Notes: generated from the letters alone by a model not told the origin. Counted from the first letter of the stretch, positions 48,360 to 60,301 are shown. The stretch is DNA of 64,000 bases from Episyrphus balteatus (GCF_945859705.1 NC_079136.1:10271501-10335500), one strand, 5' to 3'. Translations and numbers: made by a program.

Positions 48360-49505
48360 CACTGGTCTGCAAAATTTAACTTTTTTTTCTATTTCAAATA
48401 ATTTTTTGAAATTATGAAAGATTAGAATTTAATGAATCTAAATCTAGTTACGGAAAAATTCTATCAGGTACCATTTTTGTAAAAATGATTTTTGAAAAAT
48501 GTGGGTAGTTTCTAAAAAATCACCATTTTAGATTAATTTGAACTTGTATAAAATTAAAACTATTTGTCGCATTGAGCTCAAATTTAGAGGAATTATTCTT
48601 TATGATATAACCTATCGATTCACACCAAATATGTCCTTTTACATTAATGTTTACTCATTTTTTTAAATACTGATTGACATAAAAAGCAGACATTTCGAAA
48701 TCCTTCACTTTTAAGTAAATCCTACATGAACAAAAGCACCTTAATTAAGGAAAATGTAAAATATCAATGCCCATTATATTTAAAAGTCAAATATGTAAAG
48801 AAAACCATATTAAAATACATTTTAAACAAAATTTTTACGTGTTTTGTAATATTATATACTATTTTTCTATTTAGAAATATCTTATTTGTAATAAACCATT
48901 CGATAAACTTTCTTGTAAAGCTTCAGATTTGAAATAAAAGTATACTTTTCTTATAGTTTTTGATGTGCTGAGTTAGAATCCAAAATCTATCACGTCAGGA
49001 TTTTAAGATATTCGCATTAAAGTATCACAAAATCAAGTTTTTTTTTAGAAAATCTCAAAAAAACTACTATATCTCAAAAACCAGAGCTGACCAAAATTTT
49101 TTGAGTTTGGATTCAAAATCAGCACATTAAATTACATTAAGAAAGTATACTTTTGTTCTAGGGAGAAAGATATATTAATTTTTAGAGATCAGTTTCTTTA
49201 TGGTAAAATTTTTTATTAAGATATCTCGGAGAAGAAAAGAGATATTGAGAAGATTGAAACTGAATTTGAAAGAAAAAAATAAGTTCTTTCATAAACCGTA
49301 ACAATTTTAATTGAAAAAGATTGCATTATGGCAAAATATTTCTTCGAAAACAGCAAAAAAAATGGGTTTTTGACATTTTCTAACAGGAATATCTAAAAAA
49401 CGTGACGTTCTAGGTCAATTCTGACTTAGGATTCGGAATCAGCATACAAAAATCCTTTAGAAAAGTATAGCTTTATTTAAATGAGGATTTCCTTGCAGAC
49501 CAGTG
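48360..49505. mobile_element. CACTGG-family element, copy 3
   Basis: The ends CACTGGTCTGCAA and its mirror match over 13 bases (48360-48372, 49493-49505). TA precedes the left end. TT, not TA, follows the right end. The interior repeats AAAAGTATACTTTT and GGATTCNAAATCAGCA-like words at about 48940-48990, 49110-49155 and 49430-49470, so it seems built of three diverged units. No gene is present. Confidence 0.6.
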
Positions 49506-49872
49506 TTATTTAAAACAATGTTTAGATACTCAGTTAAAATAACCAATAATTTCGGTATGTTTTCGTGACATTGAAGGTTATTTTATTATGGTTAAATATT
49601 TTTCTAAAAAATTAAAAATAATTTTTACGTGCACTCTTTTTAGTGCTAAAGACATTTACAAACTTTGAAATTTGGATATTCGCACTGGTACATTGACAAG
49701 ATGTGTCCTTGGAATGTTTGGACTTCCATAATAATGGAGAAATGTCTAGCGTCGATCGCAGTTTGGTCAATCTGATTGAAGGTAGATTGATCTGGAGACT
49801 TTGCCTGCATCCGTTATCGGACATTGTGTCGTACAGAATTAACTTTAAGTAAAAAATATATGACACTCTATA
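49506..49872. other. AT-rich DNA before the Helitron
   Basis: A minus-strand frame (49612-49866) ends next to the Helitron. It has ordinary-looking composition for part of its length (QINLPSIRLTKLRSTLDI) but no recognised domain, and it is short enough to be chance. Confidence 0.35.
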
Positions 49873-51016
49873 TCTATTATATATATTAAAGTTTGGTTTT
49901 GTGTACGTTCGCTAACCGGCAACACAGACTGACTCATTTTCTTAATTTTTTTTTGAAATCAAAGAGGCATAAGAGGAGAAGGTTTAAGGCAAAAAAAATT
50001 CAAGATTTTATAGGGTAAATAGGGGTAACACGACATTGAAAAAAGAGGCTATTTTCTAAACGGTAAGTCGTAAAGAGTTAACTTTTTTTTTAAATGATAT
50101 ACAAATTTATTCAGTAGTTAAAAAAGGTATTGAAAAAATTCAAAAAAATTTCAAAACCAAGTTGTGAGGGTTTTTTTGCAGTCATAGACCTTCGACAAAA
50201 GACTAATAATTAGAGGTATGAAAAATTTTGCACAGAAATTTGAGTTACACCATAAAAAAGATATTTAAAAAAAAAATTAGGGGTCTAAAACGGATTTTTT
50301 TCATAGGCCCTGTATTTTGAAATAAAAATTTTTGAAAAACAACCTAATTTTTAGGGACATTTTTGAGTAGTCTTTTATTTTTTTTGGAATTTTTAAAAGT
50401 CTGCAAAAAATCTCAAATTTATAGGAAATATAGGTTTTAATCATGCGCATGCATGTACAAACTTTTGAATTTTTAAATCGATTTTTGACCGAATAACGGG
50501 AAAAACAATTTTTTTGTGTCCCAAGTTTTTTGGCAGTTTTTAACAGTTTTTTATTTTTATCTTTTTTTTCAATAGATAAATGAATGAAATTTACAGTGTA
50601 GATAGATAATAGGCAAGACTATATTTGTACAAAGTTTGAATAAATTTTGTAATGACAAATTTGAAATATCGGTAAAATAAAACTCTATTTTTCAACACGT
50701 TACATCTTTTGATCTGGAGCTTACAAAAATTTAATTTATCTTTACTGAGCATCCTGATAATATTACCTTTCATTTGATATATCACACATAACGCTACATT
50801 CACTACAAGCTTCACAATGGTAAATTAAAAAACTTAAAAAACGTTTTTAACATAGGCCACTTTTTTTTAAATTTTAAAAGTGAATATTTTTAAATTAATT
50901 GGACGAACTTTTCAAGTTTTGATTTCCTTTTTGTATTGGGAATTATGACAAATTACAAAATCGAAAATAGAAATAATAACAAGAAATGGCGGAACGAAGT
51001 CCGCCGGCTCAGCTAG
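49873..51016 (+). mobile_element. Non-autonomous Helitron with a borrowed body
   Basis: The left end starts TCTATTATATATATTAAAG after an A. The right end has a stem (GGCGGA..TCCGCC, 50988-51005) followed 7 bases later by CTAG (51013-51016) and then T. TC start, 3' hairpin, CTRR end and insertion between A and T are the Helitron hallmarks. The middle (about 50015-50860) is homologous to copies A, B, C and E, sharing AGGGTAAATAGGGGTAA, CATTTCAAAACCAAG, AATAACGGG and CATTTGATATATCACACATA. There is no Rep/helicase gene. The body may have been captured from the other family, or the two may be related. Confidence 0.65.
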
Positions 51017-53267
51017 TATTATATAATTTGTCAACAAAGTTCAACCAGCCTAAGAGGAATTTCTATTAACATAGTATAAATCAATCTTCAGGTTCAGTTA
51101 TAAATAATATTAAAGCACCTTCATTCTTGATTATAAACTAAAAACAACAAAAACTATTTAAAATCCTTTTTTCAACATAAATTAGATAAGAATTCTATTT
51201 TCCAACTCTCTCTCTCTCTCTCAACTGACCATTACGACACCTAAATTCCTAGGTTAAGTGATATATTAACTCCACCAAAGGCAGAGTTACTTCATCACCG
51301 ACAGAATTAATGATTTACCTTTCCCCAAAAAAGAGTATAGAACAATTTATCCATTCCTCTAGGTAAGGTACACTTTTTCAAGTTCTCTATATCTTTCCAT
51401 CGGCAATCTCATTAACACCCAACAAAGTTCACCAGCCACAAAATGGAAATATAAAACCCAAACGCATTCAGCCTAATCAGCAAAAACCTTGTTAGCATGA
51501 AAATTAATCAACTTCCAAGTAAAATAAATAAGGAATACATACATCCGGGATTTTCGGAGGGAATTTATACCTCTTTTTTCCGCCTCGGCTTTGGCATCGG
51601 TATGGTGCAACAAAAACCCTACCTGATACAACATTATCATTTACCTACTCTACGAGAGCTGTGGGTTCGGAGAAGCCAAAGCTTAAATTAAACATAATCC
51701 AAGAAATTGGAAGATTGTTGTTTCTGCTGGAGTTAAATTCGGAGAAAGGGTTTCCAAACGCATGGGCTCTATATGAAAGTAGGAACCTACACGTTGTTTA
51801 TCATGATGAAAAAGAGCCACGCCAGAAGGTAGGTAGTGTGTGGAAAATTTATACTCATACCTCAACATATTCACCAAAATACCGCACTTTTGAACGCAAC
51901 TCCTGCTATCGACGACGACTATGACGACGCCGCTGTTCGTTCCTGCTGACGTATCTTCTACTATATATACCTCTATTACCAACTCACTAAAGCACTCTTC
52001 GGTCTTCGCACATATTGATAAAACTTTCAACTTTTCCCATAAAACCTTTCCGGAGGCCATGCCATTGGGTATATAACGGTATTAGGTAGCGCAATAGCAG
52101 CATAGAGAACAGAATAAAGTAAAAAGGATAAAGCCAGAGCCCCATTATACCAAACCTACAGCTATACTACCCACCATCGAGCTAAGCTGAGCATGTGTGT
52201 TCGTAAATTTTAACCTGAGTTTTTAATTAGAGCTGCACAAAACCCGTCCGGCTTCTTGATCCTTTCATACAGCATAGAGTTTGCCTCTAGAGTTTGCTAG
52301 TTATATTCTTCCTACTATTGCCAGCGTTATACAAAGAAAGGATGATAATATAGAGAATGGACTGAGTGAAAAAAAAAAAAATTTCAGAAAAAACAAAACC
52401 AGGACGAAAGAGGTCCTGAATATAATACTTTGCACAAAGTAGACATTATTATGTGCATGCATGCATTGCTGCCACCATTCAAGAGTGATACATTAAGCAC
52501 TAAATGAACGTACAAGGATTTTTGTGGCAGCCACTTTTTATAAACATACATAGTTTTTGGTATAAGAAGAGAAAAGAGAGAGAGAGAGCTCTTTCTTTAT
52601 CGTGTGAAACAATAAACTATGTTTTAGGAAGGGGTTGAAAAGAGGCTCTCTTATAATGTTGTTGTTGATGGGAATGGAATTGCATATGCATGTTTTGTAG
52701 AAAAAAACTCTTTTCCGCCTTTAGCCTTCTCTACCCAAAAGACTCTCTTATTTTCTTTTTCATTTTTTTTTCTAACTGGAAATGAGTAATTTAAGGTTGA
52801 ATTAGAAGTATTTAACGGCATGTTGCAATGGCAGCGCATCCTGCCGCTATCGTGTGCAAAGTGGCATTCTTGTGCATGTATATTATATAGTTGTTATTTT
52901 TAGGCAGTTTTTTTCTTTTTTTGCTTTTAAACTTTCCATGTGGGCTGCAAGTGTAAAACTATGGGGGTGTTTCTGTGGTCTAGACAGCCTATGTACGTGC
53001 TGCACCGAAAAAAAAAAAAAATAGCAATCCTTTGAAGACCTACTTAAAAGAGTGTTTTTAATTCAAATATTATATTTTTTATTTGATGGTGGTGATGGTA
53101 GATAGACTGCAGTAGTTTGAATAGAAACACTTAATTTCAAAGTGATAGTGTTAATCTTTTAGAGATTAGTCTTCATGGTTGAAATGGTTTTGAGAACTCT
53201 TTTAAGACGAAAGAAAATATTTTTATAATAGGCAACCGTTTACGATAGCTGTAGCTATTACGATTAG
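51017..53267. other. Less AT-rich unique DNA, no credible gene
   Basis: A CT microsatellite lies at 51206-51222. The region 51480-52300 has balanced composition and overlapping frames on both strands. The minus-strand one (51683-52060, 125 codons) starts MASGKVLWEKLKVLS but contains a low-complexity GVVIVVVDS run and no domain I know. A GA run lies at about 52576. Possible regulatory DNA only. Confidence 0.35.
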
Positions 53268-53800
53268 GTACGTTTACGATTACGATTACGATTACGATTA
53301 CGATTACAAATACGAATACGATTACGATTACGAATACGATTACGATTACGATTTCGACTACGTTTACGATTACGATTACGATTACGATTACGATTACGAT
53401 TACGATTACGATTACGACTATGATTACGACAACGATACGAAAACAATACCGAAAACGGTATAAATATCGAAAGTAGTACCGATAACAATACCGATAACGA
53501 TATATGTAAATCGGTAACGATATAAATATTGATAGTAATATCGATAACTATATCAATACCGATAACGATGAAAATACAAATAATAGTATAAATATCTATA
53601 ACAAAAAAAAAAATATCGATAACTATAACAATATCGATTACCATTACAATATATAAAACGAAAACAATATCGATAACGATTACAATACTGATAACAATAG
53701 CAATAGCGATAACGATACATATAACGATAGTAATAACGATAACGGTTCTAATAGCGATAACGAAAACGATAATGACAACATTAACGAAAGCGACAACAAA
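53268..53800. repeat. TTACGA hexanucleotide array grading into AACGATA repeats
   Basis: From 53268 to about 53425 the plus strand is near-perfect (TTACGA)n. It then drifts through ACGATAACGATA and ATCGATAAC variants to about 53800. The minus-strand frame here (53264-53644) encodes alternating R and N and then I, V and D only because of the repeat; it is not a gene. Confidence 0.9.
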
Positions 53801-53880
53801 TTTATTGATCCTCCATCGTTTTGAAATTTTTTTTTTTTATATGTAAAAATCCAAAATATCTACGTTGTTGGTTTTCGAAG

Positions 53881-54696
53881 GGGTTGGGGTCAAAATTCTG
53901 CCGGGGTCAAAATTCTTTTGTCAAAATTCTGCTTTCAAAATTCTGCTTTACAAAATTCTGCTTTCAAAATTCTGCTTTTCAAAATTCTGTTTTTCAAAAT
54001 TCAGTTTTTCAAAATTCTGCTTTTCAAAATTCTGTTTTTCAAAATTCTGCAAAAAATTAAAAAAAGGTTTGGAAAATGTTAAAAAGCGCGCGCTTTTTAA
54101 CATTTTCCAAACCCTTTTTTAATTTTTTGCAAAAATTTGTAAAATCATCTTCTTGAAAAATTTTCTGCTAATTTGTCATTCTTTGAAAGCAAACTAATTT
54201 TTGTTTTATAAATAAATAAATTTGAAAATATTAAGAAAAGGTTTTTAATACATTTCCGAAAATAATTAAAATTTTTTTAATTTATCAAATAAAGATGAAT
54301 ATTCAAAAATTTGAATAAGAAAAGGAATATTTTGTATCAAACAACATCGGTTCCAATAAGTTAAACATAGATTTTATTTGAAAGAAAGTCAGTCTATGCA
54401 TTTTAAAAAATATTTGCGACACTTAAACAAAAAAATTTAGGAAAGTACTAATGTTGAATTACATTAATGAGGTGTATTTTTCTTTAGTCAGCGCATATGC
54501 TATAAAAAAAAAACAGAATTGGCAGAATTTTTTTGTTCAATTATAATGCTGGCAGAATTTTGAAAAGCAGAATTTAAAAAGCAGAATTTTGAAAAGCAGA
54601 ATACAAAAAAAGCAGAATTTTGAAAAACAGAATTTTCGTTAAAAAAGCAGAATTTTGAAAAGCAGAATTTTGAAGCCAGAATTTTGACCCGATCCC
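53881..54696. mobile_element. Foldback-like element, copy 2, with empty TTAA site
   Basis: The tips GGGTTGGGGTCAAAATTCTG and GGGATCGGGTCAAAATTCTG (read inward) and the CAAAATTCTGCTTTT arrays match copy 1, in opposite orientation. The unique middle (54160-54500) aligns with 22510-22815 and beyond, including GCGCATATGCT and TAATGTTGAATTACATTAATG. At 54231-54234 a single TTAA stands where copy 1 carries the 508-bp MITE. It is 816 bases long. The flanks show no clear 9-bp duplication. Confidence 0.8.
54066..54113. repeat. 48-bp perfect palindrome centred on GCGCGCGC
   Basis: GGTTTGGAAAATGTTAAAAA runs into GCGCGCGC and then its exact mirror, ending CCAAACC. A/T arms (TTAAAAAA and TTTTTTAA) extend it outward with one extra base. 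It lies inside foldback copy 2 and is absent from copy 1. Confidence 0.85.
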
Positions 54697-57600
54697 TTCT
54701 TATGGAAAAAAATTCCAAAAAAATTTCTAAAATCGTTTCTTTCCCAGTCGAAAAAATGAAAAGAGATGTAGAAAGAATCGAATATCTAATCATTTTCATA
54801 CACATTTTTGTTTAGTATTATCTATTAAAAAAAGAAGAAATTTTCAATAACTAAGCTTGTTTAACATCTTCATTAGCAATCCTTTAACCTTTATTTCCCA
54901 ATCAACAGGAAAAAAAACGAAGAATATCATTCAAATCAAAAATAACTCATTTATTCCCCAGATGCACGTACAACTGCGTATTTCCACTTGACTTATAAGC
55001 CAATCTTCATCTTCCCCAAAATAAAAAAAAAAATTGTAGGTATACCCCCAATAAAAATAAACATCCTGTTTACTTGTGTATAAAGCAATCTCATTTCTCA
55101 ATAACGACATAGATTGTATTTTAATCAAGTTTGTCGCTATAAGAAATTTTTTTTTGTAAGAATGAATAAGCATCTAACTTCCGTTACAAAAATAGATAAG
55201 TGAAAAAAAAAAAAAAATAAATAAATACAAAATAAATCGTAGATCAGTATGGTATTCAGGATTTTCTATAACAAGAACCCAATTGGATTCAATGAAAACG
55301 AATAAGGAAATGTAATTAAGTTTTCCATCATCATCACCATTGCCATCGCCATCATCATCATCATCTCACGCATCCATCTGTTCATGATGTAGATGATGGT
55401 GTTCAAAGCATCCAAACGAGCATCTTATTCTCTTCTCTCTCAAAAAAAAAAATAAAAAAAACCTGGAAAAGGATATGCTAAATACGTTAAATTTACCCCC
55501 AGGGTAGAAACATCTTCAGGGATATTTTTCTTCTCCTTTAATTTTTCTTCATCTCGTTTTTAGATTTTATTTTTTTTATTTCTCCAGAATTGCCGTTGTT
55601 AAGTCGTGAGCCCCTCTAGCATCAGCATATATACCTACAACTGTACTATTCCGAGGGGGAGCTTCCTGTACACCATTTACACGTTTTCAACTGCTAACTG
55701 CGTTGGGAAAAAGGATATACACAAGGACAGTAAAAAAAAACCTGAAGGAAAACTGCTATACGCTAACACAGCTCTTCCGGGAGAAAACGACACTACAAGA
55801 CTCCGTTTATAACGTTTCAACTTTGCAAAACCGGGATATGTGTAAGGACAGCCTTATAGAAGCGCGGCGGCATCAACAGCAGCAGTAGTAGAAGAGTAGG
55901 TGTTGTGTGCACGTCAACGCGACAAAAAAATCCTTCACATGTGAAAGCGGAAGTTGTTTTTGCTTGTTCCTGATGGTGTGTTAGTGTGTGCTTACTGCTT
56001 CCACAAAATAGGCAAAGCACGTATGGCACGTTCCTTTCTATTTTTTTCTGTTTTTTTTTATTCCATGTTTGCCATTGACGTTGCTGTTTGTTCGTTCGTC
56101 GTCCTTGTGGGTGCAAGCAAGGTATTCAAAGCCTAGGTAGGTGTTGTATTCGACGCTTCAGGGTGCTTTAAAGTTGCCTTGCTTGCAAGTCAGGTAAATC
56201 CAACAGACCAGTGTAAAGACAGACAGACAGATATAGAAAAATAAAAAAAAAAAAAAAAAACAGATAAATATTTGTTTGGGGTTGGTTATATGGCAATTCA
56301 TTCATAGAACCGAGCGAGGGTGTAAAAGGTAAGGGAAGGTTAAGTAACCTCATCCTTTTTTATGTGTGCTTCATTTATTTCAGTGTTTTATCATAGAGTG
56401 ATAACAAGAATCCATTTTGTTGCCATAAGCCCTCAAGGCTTCCAGAGTCCTTGTGTGCGTGTGTATTTGTTAACTGCCCATTTTTGGGTTCTTCCATATT
56501 TTTTCTTTGCCGCAATTCTAAAAAAAAAAAGATGTACGACGTCGTTGTGGGTAATTGATGTAAAGGGTCGTCGAGTCGGTTCCTTGAATGGTTGGACAGT
56601 TTTGCGGATATATACAAAAGGTACACATATCTTGGAGGGTATCTCGTGGGTGGTGTATAGCATTTTGCATATAAAAGTTATTACACCCATGCTGTGGGGC
56701 TAAAGTGTGTGATCTAGATGTTTCCAATCCAAGAACTTAACGCATATACACACAGGAGAGGGCTTACAATTCTCCAGATTCCTTTGAATTTGAATGTGCG
56801 AAGGTCCTTAGATTGGGTTTAAGGAAGGTAGGTGAATCCATTTTTTTTTTTCTTCTATCGTTCTCCCATTTTAAGTTGTATCCCAAAAAAAAAAAAAATG
56901 GAGACGATTACTTAATCGATTTGAAAGGGAGATACCGTTACAAAGCACTTAGAGTACAAATTTACGTGCGGTTGCATGTGCTAGTGACATGAGAAATGAT
57001 CGCCGTAGGACGATATTCCAGTTTGACTTTTTTATTGCTAATTTTTTTTTCTTTTTTGTTCTTCTATATTTTGTTGAATGATTAATACTCTTTGGTGTAG
57101 ATTTTATTGAAATTGTTATATTTTTGCATTTTTATATAAATGAGTATGGGTATAAAGGATATTTTTGTTTTTTGGAAGGCTTTTAATAGGATGTATGGTG
57201 TTGGTCATTTATTTGACAAATTGCTTTTTGAGAATGTCTTGGGATCGTTATGGAAATTTTTATCGTGTTCCAAATTAGGGGTATTTTTTTTTTTTTTTTT
57301 TTTCAAGATACAAAAAAGGGCAATAATTTAAGATGTTTAGTTTTGCCTCAATCTATTTTAGGGTGATTTATAAAAAAAAACGTTGTTTATTTTCTATTTT
57401 CTTTCAAGAGGAAATTTTTAGAAATTTGTTTTATGTTTTTTCTTACGTTTTTTTTTTGTTAAATTTATTTGAATAGCATTTTTAGGCGATTTGAGATTTA
57501 TAAGTGGTTTTATGTGTTTTTATATATATGTACCTATTGGATAAAGAAGGTAATAGGATTTATTACCTTTGGCACTAGTTCAAATCGTTTCATAAAATAG

Positions 57601-57744
57601 ACCATTAATAATGAAAAACAATATTCTGAGTGGGGGTTTTTGATAAATTTGAAAACGAAAACGTATTATATAAATTTTTCACTCAATATCTTATTATGGC
57701 AGGATATGAGGTTTGCAGTTGTAAGAAATAATTAAAAAAAAATA
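54697..57744. other. Unique DNA, partly less AT-rich
   Basis: A CAT-type trinucleotide repeat lies at 55326-55365. The part at 55590-56800 has balanced composition with overlapping frames on both strands. The longest (56362-56703, plus, 113 codons) has no recognisable domain. Poly(T) or poly(A) runs interrupt it. It might be regulatory, but I cannot support a gene. Confidence 0.35.
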
Positions 57745-57766
57745 TCACGTATACACCACAGTGAAC
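57745..57766 (+). repeat. Dispersed GTATACACCACAGTGA motif, copy 5
   Basis: TCACGTATACACCACAGTGA then AC, directly after an A-rich run. Confidence 0.65.
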
Positions 57767-59721
57767 AATGAATTTTATTAGCACTCCACCATCATTTTGA
57801 AAATATAATAAAAGATTTTGTTGCATCTTTTGTTAAAATAAGAAAAAGTACTTAAAGAGGTTGCGGCTCTTGCAAGAGTTAAGGTTGCCACTTCAAAAAG
57901 GTTGGTTTTTTAGTTCAAAACTCTGCAATTATCGTTTTATACTTGGACTTTTGTGAAAAATTAAAAATTTAACATTAATAACTTCCTCAAGTCATTAAAA
58001 TTAATAAATTAATAGCATTTTTACGCATATAATTAAAAAAAAAAATGTTTTTAACTGGCGCCCAATGCGAAATTTTGAAAATGTTAAAAACAGTTTATAT
58101 ACATATACCACAAATATGCATTTTTATCAACTTATAAATATGTCACTAAACCACATATAACTTCCTCTTCAATTTGAATACCAAAATAGTTTTTTTCTTT
58201 TTATATTTTTTTTGCAATATTTCAAAATAAGCAAACAACTGATTGAACATTCTTCATAAAATGACACTTATAGAAAATTGCTTACATATTAGCTTTACGA
58301 GTGTTTGCACAAAATAAAAAAAAAAAGTCATACTCCATCACCATCATAGATGACAATTTTGCATAATAAAATCGTGTCTGTTTACTTTGTACCTTGAATA
58401 AAATTTTTCCTACTCGAAATATGAGAATGAACAAAAAAAAAGAAAGCAAAACAAAGAGGAGAAAAAAAAAACTAAAGGACTTGACCAAACAATGAATCCT
58501 GATATCTGCTCTTTAACATCGATGAAATGTTAGTATATGTGTGTGAATGTGTGAGTATATGCAGGTTGTCTGTCATATTTTATTACAAATCCCTTCACTA
58601 TCCCACTCGATTTTAATTTTTAAAGAGACTCAAGAGGATGCATTTTGCCATTTACCTATATAAAAAAAATACCATTACCCATTTATTTCGAAATAATTTA
58701 CTAAGAGAAATGCATTTTATATTGTTGAATTTTTCTGCATTTGGTTGAACAAAAGGACTTTTTTATATATATTTATGTGGACATAACAATTCATATAAAA
58801 GAAGAGAAAAACTATAAATACAAATACGTGCTATTATTATCGTTTTTTTTTTTTTTCAGAATATAGAAGATAGTTTTAATATAATATTTGGTTTGCATTT
58901 CAGGATAAATGATGAAGACCAATTCCATAAGTAAGCGTGAAATTAACTCTGTGCATATCCCAATATGCTCGATCTCCCACACACATACACCATTATTGGT
59001 GGCATTGAGACAATTTATTTCATTTGACAATTATATTTTTTTTAATTGAACAAAAGCCGCATGAAAAACTGGTAAGAAAATAAACGGAATAAATAAAATA
59101 TGTCGCCTTTATGTCAAATATTTATCCTTTAAAATTAAAAAAAAAAAAATATAAATGGTTTTTTATTTCAATTTAAATGGAGTTAAAAAATATTTTGAGA
59201 AGATAAATGAATTTTTTTTTTTTTTGTAATTGAAGCTACATAAGAAGATTTTATATTTTTTTATTTCGAAATATTTTCTTTTAGTTAAAATGCATTCAAG
59301 CTACAATTGTATATAAAATCGACTACTTATGTAAATTTATTCAGCTGAAATGATGATAACCATTAAAAAATACTCGTGATTTAAATTTTCAGAAGTGGAA
59401 TTTAATTTACTGAATGCAATAAATTTATATTTATAAACTCTTTTTGAAATCACTTTTATTAAAAAGCTGCTTAAGTAATGAAATACGGATAATGCAACGG
59501 CTATAGCAGAAGTAAGTAAAAAATTTATTTAATCGCAAAATTTCAGGCACTTTAATTTTGTACTGATTTAATTGTTTAAAACATGAATTCTCAGAATCAC
59601 AAATGATATTTTTTTAAACAAGTAAAAACCATTCTAAAAGATTAATATTACAATTTTTGGATTACCAACATCGAAGAACAAATTTTTATTAGACGTTTAA
59701 GATTTTAAAAAGGAAACATAT
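57767..59721. other. AT-rich unique DNA
   Basis: One small splice-like pair stands out and is listed separately. Otherwise nothing was recognised. Frames at 58282-58488 and 58812-59030 are short and AT-driven. Confidence 0.45.
58904..58930 (+). other. Possible 27-nt microexon
   Basis: A GTTTGCATTTCAG acceptor (ending 58903) and a GTAAGCG donor (58931) bracket 27 bases. One frame reads INDEDQFH and is divisible by three overall. A second strong acceptor-like T tract ends at 58859. Such pairs also arise by chance in T-rich DNA. Confidence 0.15.
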
Positions 59722-59744
59722 ATTACACATTCGCCACAGTGTCC
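59722..59744 (+). repeat. Dispersed CACATTCGCCACAGTG motif, copy 6, diverged
   Basis: ATTACACATTCGCCACAGTG then TCC. It differs from the others at a few positions but keeps the CGCCACAGTG core. Confidence 0.5.
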
Positions 59745-60154
59745 CATTTCATAATAATTCCTTTTAATCTTGAAGAAGTTCGACTTAGAAAAGGTTGAGG
59801 GTAGTAGGTACATGAAATTTAAAATATACCTACCTCAATAAAAAAAAATCACTCAAATAAATGCAATTTTGTAAAGATCCAAATTGTTTTTTAGACTTTT
59901 GTTTAACATGAGCTTTTCAAAGTCGAGTTTTTCAAGGGATGCTAAAATATTAACTTGAGGATTTCATAGTTCATATTTACTACCTTCAGCTTCATCTATG
60001 AAAATATATGTTTTTTAAAAGTTATAAACACATTTAAAATCTTTATGGTCAGTAGTTTTCAGTCTAGTGCCGATTTTTCAGGAGGTTAGGTATCATACCT
60101 CAAAAGTCAGGTAAAACTGTGCTTTTAAGAAGAGTCTTTCAAAAAGACTTTAAA
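59745..60154. other. AT-rich unique DNA
   Basis: Nothing was recognised. Confidence 0.45.
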
Positions 60155-60301
60155 GAATGAGCACACTGAAAATGAACGCGCTAGCGGTACCGGTAATTGT
60201 ATGAAAAAAATTCTTAAATAGAATCCCAAAGTTCAGGTATGGATCTTTTTTCATACATAATAACTCGTACAGCTACCGCATACCTTCCGATTTGCTCATT
60301 C
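60155..60301. mobile_element. 147-bp palindromic MITE-like element
   Basis: GAATGAGCA and TGCTCATTC form the tips, and the arms pair imperfectly inward through GCGGTA and GTATGAAAAAA. No target duplication is evident, so the class is unknown. Confidence 0.55.

Noticed and set aside
51683..52060. 125-codon minus-strand frame in balanced DNA
   Set aside because: No recognised domain, a low-complexity V/I run, and overlapping open frames on the other strand. Cannot be told from chance.
53264..53644. Arg/Asn repeat protein frame
   Set aside because: Direct product of the TTACGA array.
2000..57000. Apparent enrichment of AAGGATA/TATCCTT words
   Set aside because: A rough count is no higher than expected from base composition on both strands.
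4841..59740. The CACAGTG core as a RAG/Transib recombination signal
   Set aside because: The core equals the RSS heptamer, but no nonamer at a constant 12 or 23 spacing follows the copies, and no Transib-like element surrounds them.
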